A DNA stretch of 64,000 nucleotides from Rhodeus uyekii (Eukaryota > Chordata > Actinopteri > Cypriniformes > Acheilognathidae), in contig JAWRVZ010000028.1 of NCBI GenBank assembly GCA_037043235.1, forward strand, positions 2,599,001 to 2,663,000. The letters are read 5' to 3'. The stretch's first letter is position 1. Each line of letters begins with the position of its first letter. The notes under the pieces are model-generated. The model saw only the letters and a program-made list of their open reading frames with translations, was not told where the DNA came from and did no database searches. Both the position numbers and the translations under genes were made by a program. This document shows positions 1-14,265 of this stretch, one piece after another.

Positions 1-700
1 ATGCATGCACAGATTTGATGGAGCTTTAATCGCATTTTTGGTTATTTCATGACTTAATTGACGACAGAACTATGACGTTGCATGCTCATACTTTCTTTAC
101 TACGCGAGCACAGTATACCAGCTGACATGACAGGAAAGTTTGTTTTTCTGAGTTTTACTGACATATAGCCTGAAAAAATCTCATCTGACCACAGACACTG
201 AATAAGGACAACATGTTTCTCTTTGCATCTGACAGAAGTGTCACCAGCTTTCACACGTTTTTCAAAATAAAATTTGCATCAGAAAAAAAGAGAATTTAGT
301 TTGTTGTTGTTTCTTTGACTGCACACAATGCGACCCACTCAAAATGGTATTGCAACCCACCAGTCGAGAAACATTGACGTAGGCTATATCTATTTGCAGT
401 CGACTGTTGTTCTGTTGAAGCTCATTCTGCACAAGTACCTTTTCCACACTTGGGGATCAGAAAAGTCTCCTAATTTTGTGATCTTAAAGAGACTTCTTAA
501 AGATTTCTGCATTTAAATAAATCAATTTTAGTCAAGAAAAACAGAGACAGAAACAGCAGTTGTGAGCAGGGAGGTTAAGCTTAGGCCAAGGGTGGCCACC
601 CCCAAGCACCGCCCTGTTTACTTACTCTTTCCTACACAAAGTCCCTGTTTCAGGGTGTTGTGCGGATAGAGATGGTGAGTGTGATCCTTGATAAAGATGT

Positions 701-1464
701 TTTTATACCAACACAAAGAGGCTGGCAACCACATCAAAGATAAAAGGTATGGAACAAACTATATCTTTAACAAGCTGTTGTACTTATACACGCACATTTT
801 CCACACTCCTAAGATGAAACTGTGTTGTTAATTTAACATTTAATAGGTCGTATAAAACCCAGTATTAAAAACAACAACAAGCAGCATACACTTTTATCAC
901 GAATAAGTCAAAACAACATCATTCAGAGGACATTTTAAGATTAAAAGCATTACTTTTCCTCCAACACAAAAGCAGGTTAACCAACTGAATGTGAGTGAAG
1001 TAATTCATTTACTGTTAATCTGAGTGGTTTTTAGTGCCCAAATGTGCCCCGCTGAGACCCCGACAGTTAGATTGGATATCTGATTTTGTTCTCCTTTTGC
1101 AGGGGAATACCAAAAGGGGACTTTCAATCTCTCAATGTTCAGCTAGTTGGTAAACAGAACAGAGAGAGCTCTGCAGAAAGGGGGATTTTGTACTTTTGCA
1201 TTCATTTGCATTCGCGTCAAAACAGTATTTTGGTCCTTTTTTCATTTGGGTACAAATCGAATTTTGAAACCATCGAAATGTACACTGAAATTGCCGAACA
1301 GACGCTGTGGGAGTTCGCTCTTGCTTTCATAATGAGTGATGAGCACCACAAAGATTTTGAATGGAAAAAAGGGTAAAACCTTGATCACAACAACTTCTTA
1401 TGGTTAATGATAAAATGGAAAAGCTTTCCCTCCTTAAACAGGACAAGCGTTACATTCAGGTTAA
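701..1464. other. No gene seen (presumed bcl2 intron)
   Basis: Like 1-700, this is AT-rich single-copy-looking DNA with only short open frames lacking splice or codon support. Confidence 0.4.
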
Positions 1465-1938
1465 CCTTAACAAAGTGTCACTTTAAAATAGCATACCGTT
1501 AATCATTACATTAGTCCAAGTGACTTCCTTTCCCACCACCGAAACATCAGTCCTTCTCCATGCATTACATCATGCAAGACCTATTCAGAACAGGAACTGA
1601 AGTGTCTCGGATATGTCCAGGGTATTGTGCTTAAGAACGTGATAGCGGCCAAACTCAATCAGCTGGCAAAAGTCCTGCAGTACAATGATCCCACTATTGA
1701 GTTGAATGGAAGGAAATACAGCATCGGTCAGGCGGGTGTATGAATCCTGTCTGAAAATGGAAGCCACATGATGGAGGTCAAGAAGATTCTGTACTCTGTG
1801 GTTTCAACTTTCGACATCACAAGCGCCCGCCTTAGAAGCCTCGTGTCTTGTCATGGATCCCTAGTTAGTGAACGAGCATCGTTCTTTTGTCTAGTCAGCC
1901 TGCAGGACATCACTGTTTACAGGACACAAGATCATTAG
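1465..1938 (+). pseudogene. Coding-like fragment with one in-frame TGA, unrecognised
   Basis: One plus-strand frame stays open from 1465 to 1938 except for a single TGA at 1741-1743. The most protein-like part begins near 1585: EQELKCLGYVQGIVLKN, then VIAAKLNQLAKVLQYNDPTI and ELNGRKYSIGQAGV, stop, then ILSENGSHMMEVKKILYSVV and STFDITSARLRSL. Third codon positions are biased to C/G and residue composition is like a folded helical protein. I do not recognise the family. It could be a processed pseudogene, a decayed exon or a transposon remnant. The strand is opposite to bcl2. Confidence 0.45.
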
Positions 1939-2667
1939 TCACAGGCGTATAAACACACTGAAAAACACTGAACTTCAGTCATCAATTAGCCATCTCTGTT
2001 AACACTTTGTAACTGTCTCTAAAGAAACCCAAGAGAATGAAAACCACGCTGCAGTTATACACAGCGCCGCGACAGATCGGGCCCGCAGGGTCTCACCCCT
2101 AAATATCAAACAGCTGTGTGAGAAAGCAAACAACAGCGCGAGCCTCCGAGAAGACTGAAGGAAGAAAGGAGCTAGTAGACAAACAGTCATATGGGGCACT
2201 CGAGCCTTTGAGTGTGTTGCTATGCGTCTCTCACTGTTCCCAAGTCTTCACCCTCCTGCTCCTCCTCCTGATCAGCATGCAGAAGAAGGGGAGATGGAGG
2301 GTCCCCCTGCAGGCTGCCTGCATGCTAAATTACCCATCTGCCACCTCTGTCCCTGGTGCCGACCCCCATTCTTCCATTGGATCACTGTTTGCATGTGTGA
2401 ATGACTTTACTTCACTGTGTATTTGTGTGGTCTTCCAGACAGCTCTTTGATATGATGCTTTACTATGTTGTCTTTAACAAAGAGCTAACAATGTTTTAGT
2501 GAAGAAGAAAATATCTATATTGAATATGAATATTTCAAATAATCCAATCATAGGCATGTTGGGGACTGACACTGGAGCTAAGAGAGCTGAAGCTGAACAG
2601 AATTGTTTGCTAGTGTGTAATTTACTCATCCTAATGCATCATTTAGTCTTATATATACACTGTATAT

Positions 2668-3134
2668 ACACTGCTCAAGTTAAGGGAACACTAAAATCAC
2701 ACATTGGATCTCAATGAATGAAATATTCACTTTGAAAATCTTTATTTATATACATTCGATAATTGGTTAAAAACAAAATGATGTGACAGCATTAAATGGA
2801 AACCAAAATCATCAACACACTGAGGGCTGGATTCGAAAACATACCAAAAATCAATGTAAAAAAACCCTGAAGTTATAGGCTGATCCAACTTGAAGTTCAT
2901 CACAGAGACTCATAATGTAAGTCAATAGTGTTTACAGCCCCCATGTGCCTGTATGCACTCACAACAAGGTCTGGGGTTGCTCCTGATGAGATGGAGGATG
3001 GTGTCCTGAGGAATCTCCTTCCAGACCTGAATCAGGGCATCAGTGAACTCCTGGACAGTCTGAGGTAGCTTCAGATGCTCAGATACATAATTTCCCAGTG
3101 CCTCTCAATTGGATTCTGGTCTGGGGAACGTGAG
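2668..3134 (-). mobile_element. Degraded Tc1-like transposon, part 1
   Basis: Starts with the terminal word CTGCTCAAGTTAAGGGAACA, typical of a fish Tc1-like family. It then carries antisense transposase sequence (words such as CTCCTGGACAGTCTGAGG and TCAATTGGATTCTGGTCTGG). The frame is broken. It is interrupted after about 3134 and resumes at about 4285. Confidence 0.7.
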
Positions 3135-4277
3135 GCTGGGTATCGCTCAAACATTTTCTTGATATGAAAAGATATCTTGACTTCGATTCCAGGTCCTGAA
3201 CAAATCTTTTTTTCAATACAAATTTTATGAAATCCATTTGAAAAAGATTACATTACTTAGAAAAAAGTTTGTTTTTCTTGTTTGTTTTTTTTGTTTTTTT
3301 ACAGTTTCAAAGACTCCAACACAATAAATTAGTGCAAAGTTTTCAGTTATAATATTTTTCAGTGCAAAATGAACAGTGAAGTATATGAAGTACAGTCAGT
3401 ATGTGAGGCTCACCGCTGCATTCTTAAATTCTGTAAATCACTCAGCAGTTCCTCTCAAAAAAACTTGAATGTCTGCTTTTTCAGGGTACAGACAGGCCCT
3501 CACCTGACTGATAATAACCCCAGCAGCAGAAAATGTATGGACCAAGGTTATGGATGATGCTTGTAAACGGAGATACTTTGTTGCCAAAAGTATAGGAAGG
3601 AAGAGTGTCCTTCATGTCTCACCACCGGGTTACTGGACTCACTGAGGACAGTGTCGATGGAAGTAATCTATATTTCTTTATCTCTACCTTCTTCTCTCGT
3701 GCTGCTGACAGTGGTTCTTACTTCAGTTGCCGTGTCCTCCACAACTATCTTCTAGGGATGTGCGAGACTAGCCAATTAAACAATAGTGCTGCATATTTTA
3801 TTTTGAAAAGTGTATATCTACAGCAAAACAATAATGCCTTCATGTGCTATCGGAAATGTTCTACTTCCCACTTCTGAAGGCATGATTACGAGCTAATCAC
3901 ATTCAAATTCTGTCTTGAAAAGGCATTCATGTCCAGTTGAGTCATTCATGTCACTACGCACAGAAATGTTAACTAGTGCAGAAGCATGTATTTCTACAAG
4001 CCAATTTTGTTTGTTTCCTAAACGTTAACCTTACCTGTCAGAGTACCAGTGCCGCTACCTCATCAGTAGTTTTGAAGGACTCATATGGCGGGAGGATGCT
4101 AAGAGGATGATTGTACCAGCTCGGTCTTCTTGCAGTCGAAGATGGAGCAAGAACTTTCTGTTCTTAAGTGCCCTGGTTATTGGTTCACTGATGTTAACAA
4201 GATTATAATTTGGTACCGAACGATGGTATTGAGGCAATTCAGTCGGTGTCTAAAAAAATATCGAAGACACCAGCCCT
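3135..4277. mobile_element. Insertion inside the Tc1-like element, hAT-like ends
   Basis: Begins GCTGGGTATCG and ends with an imperfect inverse (CACCAGC). The flanks ACGTGAG (3128-3134) and ACCTGAG (4278-4284) look like a diverged target duplication. The two Tc1 halves join correctly around it. No transposase recognised, so non-autonomous or decayed. Confidence 0.45.
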
Positions 4278-4284
4278 ACCTGAG

Positions 4285-4430
4285 GGTCAGTCAATAGCAT
4301 CAATGCTTTCATCATCTAAAAATTGCCTACACACTCTAGTCACATGAGTCCGGGCATTATCATTCACCAGGAGGACCCAGGATCTACTACTAAGGTCTGA
4401 CAATGGCTCTGAGGAGTTCATCCTAGTACC
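4285..4430 (-). mobile_element. Degraded Tc1-like transposon, part 2
   Basis: Continues the transposase antisense text (GTCAGTCAATAGCATCAATG, then CACATGAG, GCATTATC and AGGAGGACCCAGG). The remaining half and the far terminal repeat are missing. Confidence 0.65.
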
Positions 4431-4825
4431 TAAATTTATTTAGTTTCAGTTTTAGTTACAATAGTTTAGCAGAGTTAACAGAAGACTTCCAGTGTAGACC
4501 AAAGCAAAACATTTAATTTTAGCTAAGTTTAATGCTTGCTCAGTTTACAGATAACTCTTGTGCAGACATCTTAATGATAAAAATAAAAGAATAGTTTGAG
4601 ATTGAACAAAGAAACAAATAAATGCAACTTAAAAGTATTCAGATTAAAGATTCTATGAAGATTCAGAAAAAATTGTTCATATTAAAGATAATATTAAACA
4701 GGGCCGTTTACTTTTTTTCAGCTGTACAATGTAGCAGTATGAGTGTGACCACTGTTACAGCCAGAAAAGTTCAAGTTATCTAAAGCAAACATAACCTCCT
4801 GTGAAACCAGTGTGATTAAATAATG

Positions 4826-4827
<2 letters not shown>

Positions 4828-4874
<47 letters not shown>

Positions 4875-4888
4875 TCTGTGTGTGTGTG
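4828..4888. repeat. (TG)n microsatellite
   Basis: About 30 TG units with two interruptions. Confidence 0.95.
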
Positions 4889-4889
4889 T

Positions 4890-7800
4890 TACTTTACTTT
4901 CTTGTATTGTTTTAATTCAGTATCATTAAAATGATTGAATTTCATTAAAAAAGTCTAATATCAATAAAGATATATAAATACCACTGGAGATGTGGAAGTC
5001 AACATACCTGCTGTAAATAACTCGAACCAAACAGGTTGTACTCAATGCTATTATGTTACTTAGCAACTAACAGCACGCTTGTCTTTTCATATTTTTCTTA
5101 AAGCAGATTTTAATAACTCAAAAATTTCTGAAATTGCACGAGCATGAGAACCATTCAGTTTCAGCAGAGGGTGACTTGATGTAGCTGCTTGGTGAATTTC
5201 CTACACTGTTTGCGCAAGTTGATTATTGCAGCCATGAACCATGTCTAGACATCTAATTTCTCCCATCAGTGAGAAAATGGGGAAAACTGCTTCAGTATTG
5301 ACTGTGCACTGTACACCCTTTCGAAACACACTGGTGCCAATAAATCTGGCACAGCTGAGCTCAGGAGTATTCACCTACATGTATTTGGTACGATTGATAG
5401 CCTGTGTTGATCCAATGCATTCAACACTAGTGGAATAGGTTTTGTGTGCTACATTCACACTGCAAAGAATTTCAGCAAGTTTGAGGTACACATGTGTTCC
5501 ATTTGGACAAAACATGAGAAGAGTATGTGAGCCACGTGAGAGAGTGAGAGTTTTCCACATGACTTCCCACTATACCCTATTACACTGGAAAGTAAGAGAG
5601 CTCCTTGCTTTCATCTACGCCACTAGAAAGGTGCTTCGGTTCGGCTGCCACCATCAAAGGATCGAGTTGACCCATGAGAGAAGCTAGAATCATACTCATT
5701 GTGAATGAACAAATACACACATTTTCATTCATTTTAACAAATGTACCATTTATACAGATCCGAGTGCCCCTACATCACAAACTCAGGGCATGAGTCCCAC
5801 TCATAATTATGACTTCACATTTATCTGTATTCATCTTAATATAACTCAAACACACCATACGGCTAGCTTCATTCATTCAGCAAGTCTTGAAAACACCCTG
5901 AAAGCCCTTCTGATGCTTGCAACCTGAGAATAGTTTTAGTTAAAAAAACGTAAAGCATCCTTTCTCATTTCAGAACTCCAACAGTCAGATTTAGATGTTT
6001 CTGCTACTTGTTTTAGCATGACTTCATAGGTCTTCTTCCCTACCTTAGCCACGGAAGGACAATTTTAAGCCTGTAGATTCATTTGTGCACGGTTGCTGAC
6101 AATAAAACACACGCAGACTTTGGAATCAATTCCAGTAATCATTACAATGATGTAACACATATTGAAATGTAGCCACTTGTGGTCAACGTGCAGGGAAATC
6201 ACAAGGCTGGAATTACAACATGTGTCTGATGGCTGGTTGGCTCTCAAGCTCTGCTGTTCCAGCATTCAGCTCCCCAGCTGTGTTCTGCCTGCTGGGAATG
6301 TGCTTTTGGCTTCCTCGTAACACACCCCATCCTTATCCAAGCCAGAGGGTTTTGTATCCCACACTTCCTGTTCTGATCTTTGCCACTAGCAGTACAGTTT
6401 TTGAATAGCTGGACTGGTGTTGTGTACAAGACTAAGAGGAAAACTGATGTCTTTTTGTATTGGTTATATCCCTAATCCCAGTGAACACCACTCTGTCAGC
6501 AAGGAAACTCCCTGGGCAGCGGGCTGCAGGCTGAGTCAATGGAACAGATGGGACAGTAAAATGAGTATGAAAGCGAAGAGGATGTATCAGAGTTGTTATT
6601 CACTATAGTGTATTGAATTACCATTGACAATTCACAGTGTAATTTTCACTACTGTAATAGAATTATGCTGATAGTGGGGATATCAAAAGTACAGTACCGT
6701 ATAAAATTGTCCAACAGTCAGACACATATACGTGTAGAAAACAATCTTAGAAAGCATTTCCTGATGTGTACATTTCTGCATATGTTTTTCCATCAAGCCT
6801 GTTCTGTTCTAGGAAAAATGCCTCATCTCTTGCCTGACATTTGATTGGAGCATAATGAATCTATATTAGGATGTGTTGAGAGGAAAGAACATTTAGTGTT
6901 GAGGTTACCCGCCCTATCAAAAATGAATGAGTGCAGGTTCTCTGCTGACAAGTGTGGAGGGAGGCAGTGCTTACGCCTTTCAGAGCAGCAGCTCACAGTC
7001 ACATGGTCAAGCAATAACATGCATGCACTACATGTGGACCTCACTTCTGATCTGCTGAATGTGACAGGAAAGGGGTTCACAGAAAGAAAAACTCAGGGGA
7101 TAAAGTCTCACTGGACAAAGACTTCTTTGCATTTACCAAGCTAGATCTAATTCAACATGCCTTAATGGGAGAGTTAAACTTAAAGGCAGGCTATGTATAA
7201 CGTTTACAGGCAGAGACTGCCTCTCTCCCAATGCACATGAATAATTCAAGCTGCATCGGATGAACCTAAAATACATAATTACTGTTTGACTTATCTTAGC
7301 TTTGATTCTGCCATATCTGGACCGAGCACTGCTCAAACTTTGCTATCTTGAAATAACATCTTATTAGTATTCTCCAGGGGTTCCTTGGAAACACATTGTG
7401 CTGATGACTCCCAATTCTGTAAAGCAAAAATAATAGGACATTTGTACAAAAAAGAAAAAGTCACAATGAAACAGCAACAGATACTTTCTTCCACATTGTG
7501 ACATTGAGAGGTCTGGCACACGTAACCAGAGAGAAGCCTGACCTTATTACATTTTGATTGTCAGGAGATAAAAAGAAGAAGTGTAACAATTACAGGGACT
7601 ACGTACATAGATGAAAGAGCTACCATTTTCATTTTAATGGCCTGGGAGAGCAGTTTACCGAAGATACATATTGAAGATGAAAAGCGTATTTATGGAAACT
7701 TATGATGGCTCGTGCTGGATGAATGGTAGCAATGCTTTTCAGGGGATAAGGAGGAGCTCAACAGGGCCTGCAATGCCTGGAGCAAACCAAGAAGCAGATG

Positions 7801-10800
7801 GCAAGCGACGGACAGGGCTGACCTCGAGGTACCAAGAGGGGGAAATATTTGGCTTCAACTATGAACAGCTTAAAAGCCACCAAGAATCTTGTTCCTTCCA
7901 GACAAAAGAGGAGACAAGAGCAGTGCATTGTAGGACATGCTGAGCCACGCTTATGCCAAACAAGCATTGAGAGACAAAAGAGTGCCCCAACAAAGTCTTT
8001 AGTCCAACATCGAGTCCTTGAGCTAAATAAAACTCCTGCAGTTCAGTGAGGAAGATCATGGTACATTCTTCAAAACTGCAGCCTGAGGAGAGGGTGAATA
8101 AAAAAAAAAAAAAAAGGATAAATAAATAAAGCCTTTGGTTTAATGAAGGAGGCCCTCTAACGTCAACTCGAAAAAACAAATTACAGAGAACCGAAATCAC
8201 CAGAGACATGACAGAATGAATGAAAGAAAAAACCCAACATACTCTGCGCTTGCTATAATTCCATTAACAAAACTCTAACCTGCATACATAAACTCTTGAG
8301 ACTCCAGCAGCAAAAGCGCAGCAGTAAACAAACACGTCTGAACGTTAAGATTCCAATCCGTGTTTGCAGCATCTACAACTCAAAAGGTGAGCGGTCCATT
8401 TTGTTAATCATTCTTGATCCTTTGTCTGTATTTTATTGCACAGTGTATGGCACATGCTTGTAAGAGTGTATAGCTTATTTCAGGGAGCGGACACACAGAT
8501 GTGATTGTACTGCACAGGACTTCTATAAGCCAACTGACATCGCTGACAACTTTTGTGTGGGTGGTTGAAACAGTCAATCGAGAGAGGAATGAATTGTTTT
8601 TCTCTGAAAAATATATCGGATTTGTGTGCCCAGTAGATGATTCCAAATCAACAGAAGGAAGAAAGCTTTTTGTAGGCAAGCGAGTGACAATGTGTAACCC
8701 TGATCTGATAGCCAGAGGAGGCACTACAGGGCCTGACTGTGAAATTGCAAGTAAACTCACAATGGCATTTTCACTAATCAATAAGCTTGCTGAGTGAAAT
8801 CTGCATACCAAGTAGTGAGTATTTGTTTATGTACATAAGCATGCTCTCCAACACTGTTCCCCCATTTTTGTGTACATAGATTTTTGAGGAGACAATGATC
8901 CCATCTAATGTATTGAGGATGAGGGGCCATTAAGTCCACCAGGCTAGACAGATGCCCTAACCCAGGGATTAGGACCATATTTTCTGGCAAACATCCATGA
9001 GCATTTGTTGCCCTCCTCCTTTGTCTTTATTTCTATATTTCACAGTGCCCAGGTGCAAAGAAAGAAAAAAAGGTCTGTGGAAAGAAAAGACATTTTTAAA
9101 TCACAAGGCACATTTCAAAGTGTGTGGAAAGTCAAAATCAAAATTGCAGCATCAAAGGCAGACAAAACTCAAAACCAATACAAAGCCTGTCTGATCAGCA
9201 GGCACCATCACTTTGATCAATCACAAGCCAACTTATCCAAATAACTACGCGTCCACAAACAAACAGTCGACGTCAGAGTGCATCCAAATCTAGGAAGAAA
9301 GGAAGCCAGTTATAGACATAGAAATCATTAATCTCTGATTTATAATTTACCCCTAATGATAGTTCAATGTGATTGTGCTATTCATTAAACAGAATCTCTT
9401 TAAAGGCAATTTTTTCTTCGGTATCGTGGACAAATTATCTGAAGAAGAGAAAAAAAATGGGCAGGGACTTGGCTCCTTCCATTGGTTGTTGACTGGATTT
9501 TGAGATGTGGGCATTGCACTTAAAAAAGAGTGGTTGTGGAGGGGTGGGGTTTAAGGAGATGAAATGACTGGAGAAGTCTGACATACATCCACTATGAGAG
9601 TATGGAAGATCAAGCAAATGTTTAAAAAAAGAAAATGAATACATGGATGAATCGTTCACAATAAGATCGATAAGATGCACAATACAAAATGGAAAGAAAA
9701 AAAACCCCGTCAAGTACATTGTGTATATGTAGGGAATGTCCCCTAAAACTTTCTCTCACCTCAGGGAAACCAATAACTAAAAACATAAATGCAGCAAAAC
9801 ATTTCAGCTTTGCCAAGGTTTTCTTCGAATGACTCACTGCGAGTTTCGGTGAATAAAACCAAGAAATCGATGAGGAATAACAGATAATGTTTTGGTTTTC
9901 TTAAACATGAAGATTCTCTCGTTGCTTACCCCCGATGTTCTTTCATTGCTGAATTCACCTTTCACAACCAATTTGTTCTACTGTCTGTAATCCTCAGAAG
10001 TTGGGGGGAAGGAAACCTACCTTTTCTAAGTGGTTTTATGATGGATAATTTTTTCAGCAGAATCTCCTTAATCATTTGAGCGATTACCCTTGTCTCACTT
10101 AACGACTTTTGTGCGTCTTTGTGTATTGAATCTAGCTTCTCAAACCAAGGAGACCACACCTGCAAGGGAATCCTTATTTTCCCACAACTACCAGCCCTAA
10201 AATAAAACCCTGCATCTCTACTAAACATCAGACTTCTTTTCCAGACACACCCAGCAGAGGGTTTCGCCTTGAGGTCAAAGGCACTATGCAGCACTCTGGC
10301 AGCCAATCAGAAAAACCCTTGGAGTCCTAACTTGCCCCCCAGGAGCAGGAGCCACAACCTTTCCCACTTATACCAGCTGGGCAGGAAGGTACAATAACAA
10401 AACTTACTCTTTATACAGTCACCTATTCTACAGCTCTTCATCCTTCTTGATTTTTTTTTTTTGTGTGTTGCTTTTATCTTCTGCCTCCATTTCTTCTTTT
10501 TTAATCTCACATTTCTTTTCTTCTGCAACCTTCACAGGCACAGATGTACATTGCAACCGTAACATACAGAGCAGGTTTGTTTGAAGCCATTATTACTGAA
10601 TGTCAAAAAAGAGACAATCTATTCTTTCCTCTGCATTCCATTTTTGACTTTTTTTCCATGGTCTGTCTTTCGTGTCGATATCACTTTCACAAACAGTGTC
10701 ACTTGAAAGGGCTGTAGGAGGCACATGTTAGGGAAAAAATGAATACCAGAGCGAATCTAGAGCTTTTGAAGTTCTTTGACTCAAACTGTAAAACGCCCCA

Positions 10801-12980
10801 AAACGCAACACCCACTAACAAAAGACCCAGGTGGGGTCAAACATGCCTCTAAGGTATCAGAATCAGAAGTGTACTGTACACAGCCAGAAACCTGTAATGA
10901 ACCGCAGGTATTTGGTGTGTGGGTGAGCACCTGCGCAATTGTAGTCTGTCTAAACAAACTTACACGAGGACTGATTTCATTATCTGAATGGGGGCTGGAG
11001 TTAAACAATACATGCGACATGTTAGGCTGCCGCCGGAAGTCACGAGGATAGTAAAACAGGTATAAGCGAAACCTAATATAAACTGCTGACTGATTTTGTT
11101 ATAATAGCTCTACTCAATCTCAACAATAAGAGGGAGATTATTAAGCAAATGTAATGCATTGGGACACTAACGCCCCACATATGCATTGCACTTGATCTCA
11201 GTTCACCAAATCAACAAAGCTCCATCTTTACCTACACCTCAACAGTAACATGGCAATTATAACAACAGTAAACATCAATTTGTTGAGAGTGGGGAGAAAA
11301 AGCATCCTAAATTAGCTAGCTCAAAGCGGTTACACAGTAATGAGAAAGCTCATTAAGCATTTTGCAAACCAGAAGTCCTAAATGTCTGAGCATCTGCTCT
11401 ATTTTGCCATGTACAGTGCTGTCAACTTTTATGAGGCAACAGACCTACTCTACACTCCTACGGTTTCTGTTAAACACATTAAATAGGCAATTAAACCGTT
11501 TTAAAAGTTATTTTAATGCATAAGAAACAACATACTTTTGGTACATATTAAAATATTATATAAAAGAGAGTTTTCCCCTTGTGGGGCAGCTTCATTCTAG
11601 TATGAAAATTGTGTGTTTACATATACATCAAAGTTCTGGGGGGGAAAAAACAATACATTCTCAACTCAAAAGAGAAGAAGAAATGATCTATTGTTTCTCT
11701 GCTTTAGACATAAAAGCATAAACAGGTATGTGTGGTGTTTACATATGGAATGAAATCTAAATAAGATTTCTTCTTTTCTGAGAAAAGGATAAAGGCAGGT
11801 AGAGTAGTTGAGAGTCTATTGTTGCGTTCCCGTATAACACCTCTACAGGTTATTTTTAGTTAAAGGCTCACAAGAAAGGCCGAAATTGATGGAAGCAGCA
11901 TAAAACTATTAATTCAGTTTCCAGACTCTTGCAAGCCGTTTCTAACTTAGCGACAACAATAATTATTTTACATCCGATATGACACACATTTAACTTCCAT
12001 CATTAAGAACTACATTAAAATGACTGACAGAACCAATTTAATTATGTCCTATGTCTAGAGCAGTCTATAATTGTATCATTGTAAACAAAGAAAACGTTGA
12101 CATGAACAGAACATGCATTTAAAAGTCTTTTAAGTCCATTTCAAATTGTGACAGTGACTGAAGTAAGACAATGGTCTCCAAGGCATGCTGGGTAAACTGG
12201 GTTTCCCTGCTGGGGGCCTGGAAAAATAGTAATAAGACAGAACGCTGTGGTACAGCTGAATCATATATTCTCCACAGACAGGCTTTATCCAAGGATTAAT
12301 GAATCACATTAATTCAAAAGGAGGATAATAAGTCGGGATTAACCATGGGTGGAGAGAACATTTTTTTCTGGCGGAGAAGTGAAGCCTTCTGACCAATTTA
12401 GGGCAAATGGGAAGCCCTTCTGACACATTGAGGACCTTCTAATGGGGGAAATGAATATCACAAAACACTTGACGTTCTTAATTGTGATACGCTTAGCAAA
12501 GGCAGAATTGTTCTTCTTCCATTAAAGTTCTTCCATTGAACTTTATACAGAGTAACAGATCACAACTACATTCATGTAAAGCTTATAGTAGTAGTGTTCT
12601 GGCTACATCCCCACTGATGCTTCTGTTCTGGAGATAAAAGCCCATATAAATCTCCACACAGCAAGGTTTTGAATGCATTCTTCGCATGAGGCGTAGGCAA
12701 ATGAACAGGCCTAAACAGCACCAGCGCTCGGATGGTAAGCTATTGGGAGATTATCAGTAACTTAATAAAGATTCCTCTTAAATAACTAACTACAGAGGAA
12801 ATCAAGCGGGAAGCATCCCCTGTGCGAGTATATATCAATGTCAAATGCTCTCAGCACTTCAAAACAATTCCTACATTTAAAGAAGCTGTTAATGACAGAC
12901 TCGATATAATATATAACTCTCAGGAGCGAGCCAATTCTCTCAGCAATAACGGTCTTAATGCAAACTTTAGATGTGCTTTT
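4890..12980. other. No gene seen (presumed bcl2 intron)
   Basis: Eight kilobases without a recognisable exon, RNA gene or full transposon. At 8,470-8,800 both strands are open for about 100 codons, but no family or splice structure is visible. 7,620-8,060 has overlapping short frames of the same kind. Confidence 0.4.
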
Positions 12981-12989
12981 CATGACAAA

Positions 12990-13240
12990 ATGAAATAAAT
13001 AAATCATTCATTGCTTTATTCATTGCCTCTGGACAAAAATGCTGAGCTTTGTGAATAATGCAGGCACATGTAAAGGCTTATTAAAATGCTTCTCTGTTAA
13101 TTGTGCCCTAATTGCACCGCATCTCTTCCCGTAATGGAGTGACAGAGTTGAAACAGTAATACATCACTACATAATTATAATAAAACAGTCAACCGTCTAT
13201 TCAATACAACTGACCTTTAAAACAACAAACAGAGAATGAA
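12990..13240. other. Candidate conserved non-coding block
   Basis: Complex, non-repetitive, AT-rich sequence with several TAATTA/ATTA-type words (GTTAATTGTGCCCTAATTGC) and no open frame. This texture is typical of vertebrate developmental enhancers. Conservation cannot be tested from one sequence. Confidence 0.25.
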
Positions 13241-14265
13241 ATAAGGAAAGTAGGTTTGCGTCTTAAAGAGTAATTGTGTGTGGTGGTCGCTCTGAAAATC
13301 TCTCCCCATACCTCCTTTTATCACAGGCTATTTGAGCCAGTCTAACCTGCAGCAGATGTGGTGAGTAATGACCATCATTAATCCAGCCCCAGCACACCTT
13401 TCGTCCAGACAGGAATAATGGCTCTGCTGGGCCACCTGCACAGCTGTACCAGACAGCGGAGAAACTAGGCTACCCTCTAGTCTGCAGTCTGAAGAAGACT
13501 GTACCAACTCTCATAATACCATGCTCACATGGTTGATTATTTGAAGGAAAAGAGAAAAGATCCCCAAAATGCAATTTAACACAATTTCACCATTTTTATC
13601 TAATATTACGTACACATAATGCAGTTCAGTTTGTGATTTGGAGGACACAGATGGTCTCCACTTTTCCTCTTGGACTGAGGTTCTGAGATGCTGCGCTTGT
13701 ATGAATAGGGTGGAGTCACAAACATGATGGGCTACACCAATTTATACCGTAAATAATTCAGCACAGAAGCACTGCAGTCAGAGTGAAGGCTAGTGTTAAA
13801 GCAAGGGTTTTATATATAAAAAAGGAGGAATAAAAATGTTTACTTGTTTTGACTAGGGAGTTGGACGTTCATGGATGTACTTTTGGATGTTTTGTACGTG
13901 CCAGATTTCATTTCTCTTCAGAGGCAACCCACCAGGGGCAAGTAGCCTCACCTGCACCAGCCATGTGTAAGTTACACCTTAGAGTAGTGGTAGCATAAAT
14001 TTAAAAAAAGAACTAAACGCACTTTACAGTATCTGAGTGTTGCACCAAATTCTTGCAGTCGTCAATCTTCTACAAAAAATGGATATAAACAGTAAACTGT
14101 TTGTGCTGTTTTGCATTTATGCATACATAATATACTATTTAAAATGTGCTTTGCAATATATCGTATTAAATAATTGTAAATAAACATAAAAATTAAATTA
14201 CTGATTTTTTCCTTGAAGAAAATTTATAATATACATACATTTCCATGCATACATGCGTGCATATA

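Noticed and set aside
1741..1743. TGA as a selenocysteine codon
   Set aside because: No flanking selenoprotein motif, no start or SECIS-like hairpin evident, and the frame lacks gene context. A decayed Trp codon is simpler.
8404..8811. Overlapping open frames on both strands
   Set aside because: No start, splice or family support on either strand. Length is within chance for this number of frames.
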